The position numbers and the translations under genes were made by a program. Of a DNA stretch of 64,000 bases, positions 36,513 to 45,320 are shown piece by piece. The notes beneath the pieces were generated by a model. That model ran no database searches. It was not told the DNA's origin and saw nothing but the letters and a program-made list of their open reading frames with translations. The number at the start of each line of letters is the position of its first letter. Positions within the stretch are counted from its first letter, which is position 1. The stretch comes from Bacteroidota bacterium (GTDB lineage: Bacteria > Bacteroidota > Bacteroidia > Bacteroidales > JAAUTT01): assembly GCA_023429135.1 (NCBI GenBank), contig JAEYWD010000037.1:13124-77123 (forward strand). The letters run 5' to 3'.

Positions 36513-37352
36513 ATGTGTAACAGCAACATATATATGCCATACCCAATGCGCATCGAAAAGATTACCAACGAAGCGCCGGGAGTGAAGACTTTCAGGTTAA
36601 ATTTTATCAATGCTGAAGACGCGCAGCAATTCACTTTCAACGCCGGGCAGTTTGGAGAATATTCGGTATTCGGAACGGGCGAATCGACTTTTTGCATTGC
36701 TTCTTCTCCTACAAGAGGCGGTTACATCGAATGTACCTTCCGGCAAGCCGGAAAAGTTACCAGCGCTTTGGCAAACTGCGAAGAAGGTGATACCATTGGC
36801 TTTCGTGGTCCGTATGGCAATATTTTTCCCTTGGACGAATGGAAAGGTAAAAACCTGCTGTTTATTGCCGGCGGTATAGCCCTGCCACCCATGCGCTGCG
36901 TAATCTGGAATGCGCTCGATCGCCGGAACGATTTTAAAGATGTTACCATTATTTACGGCGCACGCTCGGTCAACGATCTGGTGTATAAACACGAACTCGA
37001 CGAATGGAAAAACCGCGACGATGTTAAACTGGTGGTTACGGTGGATCCGGGGGGTGAAACGCCCGACTGGAAAGGAGAAGTTGGCTTTGTGCCATCGGTT
37101 GTCGAAAAAACAGCGCCTGTTGCCGCCAACACCATTGCGATTGTTTGCGGACCTCCCGTTATGATTAAATATACCTTCCCCGTGCTTGAGAAACTTGGCT
37201 TTACCGACGATACCATTTACACCACCTTGGAAAACCGCATGAAATGTGGTTTTGGAAAATGCGGTCGTTGCAACGTTGGTAAGGTGTATGTTTGCAAGGA
37301 CGGACCGGTGTTTACTTACAAACAACTGAAGGAGTTACCGGATGAATATTAA
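36513..37352 (+). CDS. flxA: FlxA-like FAD/NAD(P)H oxidoreductase with 2Fe-2S
   Basis: The 279-residue protein belongs to the ferredoxin-NADP reductase/dihydroorotate dehydrogenase electron-transfer family. It has an FAD-binding barrel (about 10-105, GQFGEYSVFG and FRGPYGNIFP), an NAD-binding Rossmann domain (about 110-230, FIAGGIALPPMRC and CGPPVMI) and a C-terminal [2Fe-2S] loop CGFGKCGRCNVGKVYVC (about 247-263). It is the NADH entry point of the HdrABC-FlxABCD complex, feeding FlxB, FlxC, FlxD and HdrA. An 81-base gap separates it from flxB; no terminator is seen in between, so I place it in the same operon. Confidence 0.9.
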   Translation: MCNSNIYMPYPMRIEKITNEAPGVKTFRLNFINAEDAQQFTFNAGQFGEYSVFGTGESTFCIASSPTRGGYIECTFRQAGKVTSALANCEEGDTIGFRGPYGNIFPLDEWKGKNLLFIAGGIALPPMRCVIWNALDRRNDFKDVTIIYGARSVNDLVYKHELDEWKNRDDVKLVVTVDPGGETPDWKGEVGFVPSVVEKTAPVAANTIAIVCGPPVMIKYTFPVLEKLGFTDDTIYTTLENRMKCGFGKCGRCNVGKVYVCKDGPVFTYKQLKELPDEY

Positions 37353-37455
37353 TATCGACCAAGAAACCCTCCCCAGAAAAAGGTATATAGTCGTGCCATG
37401 TATTTTGGGCAATAGACTATTGTCCAAAGACATTTTTGTGTGTATTAGCCGTGGA

Positions 37456-37477
37456 CTGTCGTCTGAGGACTGTGGAC
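37456..37477 (+). repeat. GGACTGTGGAC-type intergenic repeat, copy 1
   Basis: A 22-base block beginning CTGTCGTCTGAGG is repeated exactly in reverse orientation at 48525-48546. A related box (GGGACTGTGGACAACC) is at 60187-60202. It lies in the short gap between flxA and the GH13 gene, next to a small hairpin (GGGCAATAG/CTATTGTCC near 37407-37425). Confidence 0.6.
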
Positions 37478-37487
37478 TTTACTGAAT

Positions 37488-39245
37488 TCAATAATATTGA
37501 TTCACCGGAAACTGATTAGCATCATTATATTCCGAGATTTTGCTGCCTGAAACTTTCAATACCAGGGAAGAGCAAACAGGAAGGTGAAGGTCTATTTTTG
37601 AAACCGGATAATATTTTATTTCGTTGCTTAATAAATCAGTACAGGCAACAGAACGTCCAATGCCCAGGTAAACAGAAAGATCGAGGAGTATATTTTGCGA
37701 TGAAAGTATATCGAAGTTGCAAACTACAAGATATCCTGACGTATCGTTTCCAGTTTCGTGTCGGTAGGCAGCAATGATAGCATGATGTCCGAAGTCGACA
37801 AAGTGACAGTTTCCTCCCTGACGGAAAACCGGATATTCAGCCAGAATGCTGTTAATCTGTAATAAGAATTTTCCAAATCTGGCTTCGGAAGGAAATTTCA
37901 TTTTATTGCTTTTACCGATAAATTGTATTTTCTTTTCCACTCCAAATTCAACTCCCTGAACTATTCCTGTAGCTCCTGTTCCCATTAAGGCCGCAGCAAC
38001 ATATCTGGGAATTGTAGCATCGGCACTGCAGAATTCCTGAGCCGGAGAACCCGAATCGTGCGATGTTACAGGCATAAAGTAACGGAGATGGTTGGAAAGG
38101 CGGTGAAGATTCTTCAGATATTCGCGTAGTTTGGGAACAAACTTATAATCCCACGGGGTTGCGAGATTCAGGTTCAGATGCCAGTCTTTACTGGTTTTTA
38201 TCATTGTATTTTCATCAGCAAAATATTCAGCGAGAATACCAACTTCAGGAAATTCGGAATGTAGTGTATTGGTGAGCGACAGAATAAAATCGGGATTGCT
38301 GCTGTGAAGGTTGTCGAAGCGAACAAATCCCCCGGTGATGTCTGCAAATCGTGCCCAGAAAAGTGTATAGCTGGTCATGTAGTCCCAAATCTCCTGGCGG
38401 ATTGCTTCAGAAGGATGATTATAATTGATAAGTACCAGATCGTCCCAGAAACACCAGCCATGATCGGCCAGATAGCGGGCACGCTGAAATCCGTCGGGGC
38501 TGTTGGCGTCGGAAATAATCCAGTCGGGTGCCTGTTTGGCGATGTTGCTATGCACACCCACATGATTCAATACCAAATCGAAACATAAACGAATACCGAG
38601 TGCCTTGGCGGCTTCAACAAATTCTTCGAGTTGCGATATGCCATTCAGAGGGGAGGTAGAGTCAACATACCTGGGGTCGACTGAGAACAGATCCTTAGCC
38701 GAGTATGGACTCTCCGATGTATCGAGTGTCGTTAACGGAAGCAGATGAACAGCATTGAAACCCATAGCCCGTATACGACCGAGGTCAGTGGTCCAGTCGG
38801 TTATGGTACCCGAAACATTCGGTATAAGAGTATACATCCGCAAACCATCCACCTGAGGCGGATCTACAAGAATCCAGGCGTCTTCAACGTTGTCTCGGGA
38901 CCAGGAAAGTCCTTTGTCGAAAGAATATTCTGTCCTGAATTTATGTAATCCTGTATGAGTGGGACGAATCTGGCATATTAGTCTGCTCGAATCAATCCAA
39001 GAAAATGGAATGGAACTCCAGGTTTTACCATCAGTTGAATTCATGGTAGTAACCAGATTGGCCTGAATGTTACCACGAAAAGGAGCATCCATGTCGATGG
39101 TAATTGTAATGGTGAAAAGTTCGCCCTGGCAAGCCCGGGAATAATTATGCTGACCAACAGGGTAGGAGCGGTGTACCTTGCCTGCTATGGGTTGAACCCT
39201 GGGACGATGAGGAATAACCGGGACACGGTTGTGAAATATCGGCAT
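37488..39245 (-). CDS. GH13 alpha-glucan-active enzyme with debranching-enzyme-like motifs
   Basis: A 585-residue protein without a signal peptide has an N-terminal beta domain (about 20-130) and a GH13 TIM barrel (about 135-480). The four conserved regions are visible: DLVLNH (223-228), the nucleophile Asp 311 in VRFDNLHS, the acid/base Glu 340 in LAEYF and the third acid Asp 397 in VTSHDS. The RFDNLHS...AEYF pairing and the SPYSAKD segment (179-185) resemble the glucanotransferase half of eukaryote-type glycogen debranching enzymes, but there is no amylo-1,6-glucosidase half. A role in intracellular glycogen or maltodextrin turnover is likely. It is convergent with the hdr-flx operon and has no carbohydrate neighbours. 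Confidence 0.82.
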   Translation of the reverse strand: MPIFHNRVPVIPHRPRVQPIAGKVHRSYPVGQHNYSRACQGELFTITITIDMDAPFRGNIQANLVTTMNSTDGKTWSSIPFSWIDSSRLICQIRPTHTGLHKFRTEYSFDKGLSWSRDNVEDAWILVDPPQVDGLRMYTLIPNVSGTITDWTTDLGRIRAMGFNAVHLLPLTTLDTSESPYSAKDLFSVDPRYVDSTSPLNGISQLEEFVEAAKALGIRLCFDLVLNHVGVHSNIAKQAPDWIISDANSPDGFQRARYLADHGWCFWDDLVLINYNHPSEAIRQEIWDYMTSYTLFWARFADITGGFVRFDNLHSSNPDFILSLTNTLHSEFPEVGILAEYFADENTMIKTSKDWHLNLNLATPWDYKFVPKLREYLKNLHRLSNHLRYFMPVTSHDSGSPAQEFCSADATIPRYVAAALMGTGATGIVQGVEFGVEKKIQFIGKSNKMKFPSEARFGKFLLQINSILAEYPVFRQGGNCHFVDFGHHAIIAAYRHETGNDTSGYLVVCNFDILSSQNILLDLSVYLGIGRSVACTDLLSNEIKYYPVSKIDLHLPVCSSLVLKVSGSKISEYNDANQFPVNQYY

Positions 39246-39592
39246 AAACTCAGTTAAGCTGTTGATAAATTAAATTCCGAAATGACTGAATACTGTATTT
39301 ACATGCTCCGGCACGAATAACAATATCAATACCAAAAAGTTTCTGTGGAAAGAATTTTTGAAATAGAAGGGCTTGAAAAATATGTTTTTGACAAATTCAG
39401 AACAACTTCCGGCTTTTTATCTTCCGTGTATATCCGGCTTTCTATTCCCTCTGCAATCAACGTTAAGGCTATATCCGCAGCAATTCTATCCCCACATACC
39501 AGCATTTCGGATCATAAATAAAGGCCACAATGTATTAAAAAATTTAAACAAATACCGTGATTTGTAAAAAATTAGTTGTGTAATAAACGATA
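39246..39592. other. Intergenic region, no recognised feature
   Basis: This is a 347-base gap between the GH13 gene and the queuosine-precursor transporter, both on the minus strand. It contains one 64-codon plus-strand frame without family features. No hairpin with T-run stands out. Confidence 0.4.
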
Positions 39593-40369
39593 TCAGGCAG
39601 CCGATTTTTCGTTATCATCTCCCGAACTTTGAATAAAGGGATGTTCATTTCCCAAGTATTTGTCGATATAATTGTGTGCCAGGTATATTGCCGGAGTTAA
39701 TACAATGGCAAGAATTATCTTGTATAAATACTGCACCACGCCCACACTTAGCACCTGCAACAAACTCCAGTTACCAAAAATATAAAAGGCTATAAAGAGT
39801 ATAATAAAACTGTCGATTAGCTGCGATATTACCGTAGAGCCGGTAGCTCTCAGCCAAAGCTTTTCGTGTCCTGTAATTTTTCTCAGAAAGTGAAAAGTAT
39901 AAGCATCTACCATTTGACTGATAAGAAAAGCAGTTATCGATCCAATGATAATACCTCCGCTTTGGCGGAAAATGGACTGGTAAGCATAATCAATATCGAA
40001 AGTTTGTCCTTGAGAATCCTTGCTGTTTAACTGTAGCCAGAAATCAGCTCCTGGAAGAGCGGTTCCAATATAGATGAAAACGAAACCGAATAAAATGATT
40101 CCTGCAGTAAACAGGCTGATTCGCTTAACGCCCGTCCGTCCAAAGTATTCGTTAACCAGGTCGGAGATTACAAAAACAAAAGGCCAGATGAGGATACCTA
40201 CGCTCATATTGAAGTCGAAAAATAATCCGGAGGCAGAGAATGAATCAAGGCTGAGAAGTTTGCCCATTGAAAAAATTTTCATTCCCAGCAACTCGGCAAA
40301 CACAGCAGTGCCGGTGATACATCCCGAGAGAATCCAGAAGAGATTACTAAGTTTTGAAGGTTTATGCAT
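39593..40369 (-). CDS. Queuosine precursor transporter (VUT/YhhQ family)
   Basis: A membrane protein of about 258 residues has six helices and the family blocks ILIWPFVFVISDLVNEYFGR (about 60-80) and, later, ISQMVDAYTFHFLR and STVISQLIDSFIILFIAFY. YhhQ-type proteins import queuine precursors (preQ0/preQ1) through the inner membrane for tRNA modification. I prefer ATG 40369; an in-frame TTG at 40396 would add nine polar residues before the first helix. No queuosine gene or preQ1 riboswitch is visible beside it. Confidence 0.9.
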   Translation of the reverse strand: MHKPSKLSNLFWILSGCITGTAVFAELLGMKIFSMGKLLSLDSFSASGLFFDFNMSVGILIWPFVFVISDLVNEYFGRTGVKRISLFTAGIILFGFVFIYIGTALPGADFWLQLNSKDSQGQTFDIDYAYQSIFRQSGGIIIGSITAFLISQMVDAYTFHFLRKITGHEKLWLRATGSTVISQLIDSFIILFIAFYIFGNWSLLQVLSVGVVQYLYKIILAIVLTPAIYLAHNYIDKYLGNEHPFIQSSGDDNEKSAA

Positions 40370-40482
40370 GGATAATGATTTTGTGCAAGAACACAATTGT
40401 TAGTTTGAATTAATTCCGATCTATAAATATATAACTTGATTTAGAACAGATTGTTCTTTACCGATAGAAAATTCCCGGTTGT

Positions 40483-40613
40483 GCTTAGGCTCTTCCTAAG
40501 TTGGTTTTATTAATACAGGCTGCGCCTGCGAACAATATGGATTAAATTAGGTAGCAGAAATTCAGGCTGGAGCCTGCAGAATGCATTCGACAAAGGTAAA
40601 ACCCTGGCCGAGC
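40483..40613. repeat. Hairpin-rich intergenic repeat, copy 1
   Basis: Three small hairpins (CTTAGG/CCTAAG, CAGGC/GCCTG, CAGGCT/AGCCTG) are followed by an end block ATTCGACAAAGGTA...GGCCGAGC. A second, diverged copy with the same order of parts is at 54895-55047. The look is that of REP-like elements associated with IS200-type (RAYT) transposases. No transposase is in the window. Confidence 0.55.
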
Positions 40614-40628
40614 AGAGAGACTGCTAAT

Positions 40629-42476
40629 TCATATTTTATAACGGATTCCCAAAATCAGCACATCGTCTACCTGCATTTCGTCCTGTTTCCAGCTTTTGAA
40701 ATAATTCTCCAGATATTCACATTGCTGTGCAGGAGTTTGTTGATGCATGGACGAAAAAAGTGTTTTCATATTCTTTTTCATCAGCTTGCGTTTCCTTTCA
40801 CCTCCAAATTGGTCCTCATAACCATCGGAAAATAGGTATATCATATCGTCGGGTGCAATATCAAGTAAGGAGTTCTTATATTGTGGGTTGTGCTCGTAAA
40901 CATCGCCTATGCCCTTCATAACAGGAGCATATTCAATTACTTTACCAGTTTTATTTTTTGCAATCCACAGAGGTCGGTTGGCTCCTGAATATATTACTTC
41001 GCCGGTGTTAAAATTGAATTCACAGAGGGCGATATCCATCCCGTCCGATAGAGACTCTTCTGCTCCGGGTTGCCGCAATGTTTTTTTGATTTCTTCGTCA
41101 AGAAGATGCAATATCTCTGCCGGATGAAGTCCGGTTGGGTTAGGCGATTGTGTTACAAGGTCGTTGAGTTTTTCTATGCCTATCATACTCATAAATCCTC
41201 CCGGAACACCATGACCCGTGCAGTCGGCAACTGCAATAAAGATCCGGTTACCGGGAGCTTTTGCCATCCAATAAAAATCGCCACTAACAATGTCCTTAGG
41301 TTTGTATAAGACAAACGATTCCGGGAAAGCTTCTGTTATTTCGTCAAGCGTTGGCAGGATGGCTTGCTGGATACGCAGCGCATATTCGATGCTCTTGGTA
41401 ATATCGCTGTTTTTTTGTTCTATAATTGCACTCTTTTCTTCAATTTCCTCAAATTGGGCGGTAATTTCTTCTTTTTGCTGGTAAAGCTCCTGGTTCAGTT
41501 GCTCGAGCTGATATAACTGCGATGTTATTTTATCGCGCTGGGCTTCTATTTCTTCCTTTTGTTCCTGAATCTCGGCATTTTGAAGGGCAAGCTTCGTATT
41601 TGCTTTCTTCTTGGAAGCATAAAGGTTAAAGAGTAAAAAGGCCAACAATAATATAAAGCACAATATGGCGATCAGGAAATTCCGCTCCATATTTTTCTTC
41701 GAAATCTCAAGCTCTTTTGTTTTTAGTTCAAGGTGTTGGCGGAGGGTCAGCTCGTTTAATTCTCCAATTCTTGTATATTGAACTTCATTATTTTGCTTCA
41801 GTTCTCCAATCTTTTTATCCTTTTGTTTTTTTTCCATTTCGAAATCAGATTTCATTTCAGATATCTCTTCGGTTTTCTTTACCTGAAAAACTGAGTCTCT
41901 TATGTGAATATACGATTTAAAATATCCCATGGCCTCTTTATAGTTCGCCAGATCGTAACTGGTGCTAAAGAGGGCTTCATAGTTCATCAGAATAAGCGGT
42001 TTTAGTGATAACTTTCTGGCCGATTGCAGACTCTTCTCATAATATACGGCTGCTCTCCTCAATTTATCCTGGGTTCTGTAAATGGATGCAACTGTGTAGT
42101 ATATTTTTGCCAGATGTTCCGTAGGAGGCATTTTTTCACGAAGTTCAAGTTCTGCTTCGTAATACTTTAAGGCATTTTTCTGGTCATTTTGCTTTGAATA
42201 TAATTCACCTAGCAGGTTCGATGCATCTGTCTGAATGTTGATGTCCTTAACTTTTTTAGCAGTGGTAAGGGCTTGATTGGCATATTTCATAGCTTTGACC
42301 GGACTGGTCTTTTTGTAGCATACAGCTATTTGGAGCCTTAATGCAGGTTCATCTTTGGAAGAAGCTGATTTAAGCTGCTGTTCCAGTTTTTTTATCTTAA
42401 CCTCTGTTTGAGCCGGAATGTTACCTAACGGCAGAAGAAGGAATGATATTACCAATATTAAATAACGTACCTTCAC
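40629..42476 (-). CDS. SpoIIE-family serine phosphatase with periplasmic TPRs
   Basis: The 615-residue protein has a signal peptide (to about residue 22), four or five TPR units (about 40-200), a membrane helix (about 268-288), a long coiled coil rich in Gln/Glu (about 295-365) and a C-terminal PP2C_SIG/SpoIIE domain (about 385-615). Metal-binding motifs in the last domain include VSGDFYW, VADCTGHGVPGGFMSMIG and LFSDGYEDQFGG. It is a sensor-phosphatase expected to dephosphorylate a cytoplasmic anti-anti-sigma or similar partner in response to an envelope signal. No partner gene is adjacent. Confidence 0.92.
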   Translation of the reverse strand: MKVRYLILVISFLLLPLGNIPAQTEVKIKKLEQQLKSASSKDEPALRLQIAVCYKKTSPVKAMKYANQALTTAKKVKDINIQTDASNLLGELYSKQNDQKNALKYYEAELELREKMPPTEHLAKIYYTVASIYRTQDKLRRAAVYYEKSLQSARKLSLKPLILMNYEALFSTSYDLANYKEAMGYFKSYIHIRDSVFQVKKTEEISEMKSDFEMEKKQKDKKIGELKQNNEVQYTRIGELNELTLRQHLELKTKELEISKKNMERNFLIAILCFILLLAFLLFNLYASKKKANTKLALQNAEIQEQKEEIEAQRDKITSQLYQLEQLNQELYQQKEEITAQFEEIEEKSAIIEQKNSDITKSIEYALRIQQAILPTLDEITEAFPESFVLYKPKDIVSGDFYWMAKAPGNRIFIAVADCTGHGVPGGFMSMIGIEKLNDLVTQSPNPTGLHPAEILHLLDEEIKKTLRQPGAEESLSDGMDIALCEFNFNTGEVIYSGANRPLWIAKNKTGKVIEYAPVMKGIGDVYEHNPQYKNSLLDIAPDDMIYLFSDGYEDQFGGERKRKLMKKNMKTLFSSMHQQTPAQQCEYLENYFKSWKQDEMQVDDVLILGIRYKI

Positions 42477-42565
42477 AGTACCCGATAATTTTGAAATGTT
42501 ATGTAGGCTTTTACTGATTATTTTTTAAAAGGTTGTATTATATTGCTACGGACTGTATTAATTAC

Positions 42566-42710
42566 TGTATTAGCCATTGATCATGGACTAATCGCTATCG
42601 AATATTAAATTTTGTATTGGCCATCGACCAATAGACTAATCGCTATCGACTATATTAAATTTTGTATTGGCCATCGACCATGGACTAATCGCTATCGACT
42701 ATATTAAATT
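42566..42710. repeat. Tandem array, three units of about 50 bases
   Basis: Units start at 42566, 42613 and 42663, each opening with TGTATT(A/G)GCCAT(T/C)GA and containing GACTAATCGCTATCGA then ATTAAATT. Unit lengths are about 47, 50 and 48. The array fills most of the 327-base gap between the SpoIIE phosphatase and the GH2 gene, upstream of both. The spacing is wrong for CRISPR, and there are no spacers. Confidence 0.8.
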
Positions 42711-42803
42711 CTTCCCATCTATTGCTCTTGAAGCAGGAATTTGTAATTTGGGTGAGTTTTATTTTCAGAAGAATTCTGACCAAAGAACTTTTAATAACTA
42801 TCT

Positions 42804-45221
42804 ATGAAATTCAAAAATTTACTTCTGCTGCTCTCTTTTGTTTGTTCAGGCTCGTATGCTCAAACAGTAGTAAAGGAGCTCAATTCCTGGCGTTTTTTAA
42901 AAGGCGATGATGTTGCTGCATCGCACCCTGACTTCGATGATTCCAAATGGGAACTTGTAAAAGTACCTCACGACTGGGCTATATATGGTCCGTTTGATAA
43001 GGAAGTAGATAAGCAGGTAGTTAAAATAGTACAGAATAATGAGCAGGTTGCCTCTGAGAAGACAGGACGAACCGGATCGTTACCATTTATAGGGGTTGGC
43101 TGGTACCGTACTAAGCTCAATATTCCTGAGTTCACAACCGGCAAGCAGGTGCAGATAGCTTTCGACGGCGCTATGAGTAATACCGAAGTTTATGTGAACG
43201 GTCAGAAAGTTGGTATCTGGCCTTATGGATACAGTTATTTTTATTTCGATATAACAAAGTATTTACTGGCAGGCAAAGAAAATGATATTGCTGTTCGTCT
43301 CGAGAATTTTCCTTTTTCGTCGCGGTGGTATCCAGGAGCCGGATTGTACCGTAAAGTACAGGTGTTAATTAAGGAAACCGATAGCTTTAAGCATTGGGGA
43401 CATTTCATCACTACACCTTTTATATCAGACGATGTTGCTAAAGTAAATATACGGTCACAGGTACAGGGCGAAAAGCTTACTATAAAAACCGTAATCAGGA
43501 ACGCTGAGGGAAAGATTGTTGTTGAAGGCGCTGCTTCTGAAAGGTTTGGAGATGAAATTGAGCAAAATCTGGCCATTCGCAATCCTTCCTTATGGAGTCC
43601 TGAGAACCCTTATTTGTATACTGCCGAAATGAAACTTTATCAGGGCAATGTTTTAAAGGACACTGAAACTGTCCGTTTCGGTATTCGCCAGATCCGGTAC
43701 AGTGCCGAAAAGGGATTTGAGTTGAACGGAAAGGTTATAAAGTTTAAAGGAGTTTGTCTGCATCACGATCTGGGTCCTATCGGAACTGCCATCAATAAAG
43801 CTGCCCTTAAACGGCAGCTTACTATATTAAAGGACATGGGGTGTAATGCAGTTCGGTCGTCACACAATATGCCTTCCTTTGAGCAACTTGAGTTATGCGA
43901 CGAGATGGGTTTTCTTTTCCTGGCCGAAAGCTTCGACGAATGGAAAAAGCCGAAAGTTAAAAATGGCTACAACCTGTATTTCGACGAGTGGGCCGAAAAA
44001 GATGTTGTAAACCTCGTGAGGGCTACACGCAATCATCCTTGTATAGTGATGTGGAGCGCCGGTAACGAAGTGCCCGACCAATGGGGCAGCGAAGGTGTGA
44101 AACGGTTGAAGTGGCTGCAGGATATATTTCATCGCGAAGATCCCACCCGACCGGTAACTGTGGGTATGGATCAGGTAAAAGCAGTAATGGAAAGCGGTTT
44201 TGGAGCGGTTCTCGACATTCCGGGGTTAAACTACAGAGTACATCTATATGAAGAGGCTTTTATACGTTTCCCGCAAGGAATTATCTTGGGTTCAGAAACA
44301 GCATCTACTATAAGCTCGAGAGGTGTATACAAGTTCCCGGTGGTAAATGAAGCCGACAAGAGATACGACGACCATCAGTGTTCATCCTATGACCTCGAAT
44401 ATTGCGGGTGGTCCAACATTCCTGATGACGATTTTGTTCTGCAGGACGATAAACCCTGGGTGATCGGCGAATTTGTCTGGACCGGTTTCGATTATCTTGG
44501 AGAACCTACTCCTTACGATAACTACTGGCCATCGCGAAGCTCCTATTTTGGTATCTGCGATCTTGCAGGTTTACCTAAGGACAGGTATTATCTCTATCGC
44601 AGCCGTTGGAAAACCCAGGATGCAACACTTCATGTTCTCCCGCATTGGAACTGGGAAGGTCGCGAAGGGCAAACCACTCCGGTTTTTGTTTATACAAGTT
44701 ATAACAGTGCGGAGCTGTTTATCAACGGTAAAAGTATGGGTGTTCAAAAGAAAAGTAACCAAACCAAACAAAACCGTTACCGACTGATGTGGATGGATGT
44801 AAAATATGAACCAGGAACTTTAAAAGTTGTAGCCTACGACGATGCCGGAAAACCTGTTGCCGAAAAAACTGTTATCACAGCCGGGAAACCCCATCATATA
44901 AAACTGGAGGCCGACAGAAAAACAATCACTGCCAATGGTGAGGATCTTTGCTATGTTACAGCCACCATTGTCGATAAACAGGGAAATCCTTGCCCGGTTG
45001 CTTCCAACCGGCTTAATTTCAGTGTGAAGGGTAATGGTACTTACAGGGCAGCGTGCAATGGCGATGCTACATCACTGGAGGTATTTCACCAGCCTACTAT
45101 GAAGGCGTTTAATGGTAAGCTGGTTGTATTGGTTCAGTCGACCACCCAAAAAGGTAAAATTGAACTGACTGTTTCTGGCGATGAGCTAAAAAAAGAAAGT
45201 ATAACTGTTACGGTTGAATAG
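42804..45221 (+). CDS. GH2 beta-galactosidase-like enzyme (secreted)
   Basis: The 805-residue protein has a signal peptide (cleavage after GSYAQ, residue 20). The GH2 series follows: sugar-binding jelly roll (about 25-190), immunoglobulin-like domain (about 195-295), TIM barrel (about 298-600), then a DUF4982-like and a C-terminal Ig/invasin-like domain (about 615-800). Catalytic residues are Glu 422 (acid/base, in SAGNEV) and Glu 498 (nucleophile, in GSETAS). It should hydrolyse beta-galactosides or related glycosides in the periplasm or at the surface. It is not next to the SusCD pair or other glycosidases. The exact sugar is uncertain, as GH2 is multi-specific. Confidence 0.93.
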   Translation: MKFKNLLLLLSFVCSGSYAQTVVKELNSWRFLKGDDVAASHPDFDDSKWELVKVPHDWAIYGPFDKEVDKQVVKIVQNNEQVASEKTGRTGSLPFIGVGWYRTKLNIPEFTTGKQVQIAFDGAMSNTEVYVNGQKVGIWPYGYSYFYFDITKYLLAGKENDIAVRLENFPFSSRWYPGAGLYRKVQVLIKETDSFKHWGHFITTPFISDDVAKVNIRSQVQGEKLTIKTVIRNAEGKIVVEGAASERFGDEIEQNLAIRNPSLWSPENPYLYTAEMKLYQGNVLKDTETVRFGIRQIRYSAEKGFELNGKVIKFKGVCLHHDLGPIGTAINKAALKRQLTILKDMGCNAVRSSHNMPSFEQLELCDEMGFLFLAESFDEWKKPKVKNGYNLYFDEWAEKDVVNLVRATRNHPCIVMWSAGNEVPDQWGSEGVKRLKWLQDIFHREDPTRPVTVGMDQVKAVMESGFGAVLDIPGLNYRVHLYEEAFIRFPQGIILGSETASTISSRGVYKFPVVNEADKRYDDHQCSSYDLEYCGWSNIPDDDFVLQDDKPWVIGEFVWTGFDYLGEPTPYDNYWPSRSSYFGICDLAGLPKDRYYLYRSRWKTQDATLHVLPHWNWEGREGQTTPVFVYTSYNSAELFINGKSMGVQKKSNQTKQNRYRLMWMDVKYEPGTLKVVAYDDAGKPVAEKTVITAGKPHHIKLEADRKTITANGEDLCYVTATIVDKQGNPCPVASNRLNFSVKGNGTYRAACNGDATSLEVFHQPTMKAFNGKLVVLVQSTTQKGKIELTVSGDELKKESITVTVE

Positions 45222-45320
45222 TTATTTGTATTTGAGCTCTTAATGAATGAATTACTTTATTTTGACGCAACTATTTTTCGGAATCAGCATCTTTAGTTTA
45301 GTAATTTTTCAAAAGCTACT

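Noticed and set aside
36597..37325. 242-codon minus-strand frame opposite flxA
   Set aside because: It is a shadow of flxA, whose FAD, NAD and 2Fe-2S motifs are intact; the antisense product has no recognisable domain.
35403..37352. Anaerobic sulfite reductase AsrA/AsrB
   Set aside because: The two proteins resemble AsrA and AsrB, but no AsrC follows and they are contiguous with hdrCBA and flxDC, which fits FlxB/FlxA better.
39373..39567. 64-codon plus-strand frame between the GH13 and transporter genes
   Set aside because: It has no ribosome site, no family resemblance and a composition unlike the real genes around it.
42566..42710. CRISPR array
   Set aside because: There are three head-to-tail units of about 50 bases without variable spacers and no cas genes nearby.
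42804..45221. A polysaccharide utilisation locus joining the GH2 gene to the SusCD pair
   Set aside because: They are 32 kb apart with unrelated operons between, and no second susCD or sensor lies beside the GH2 gene.
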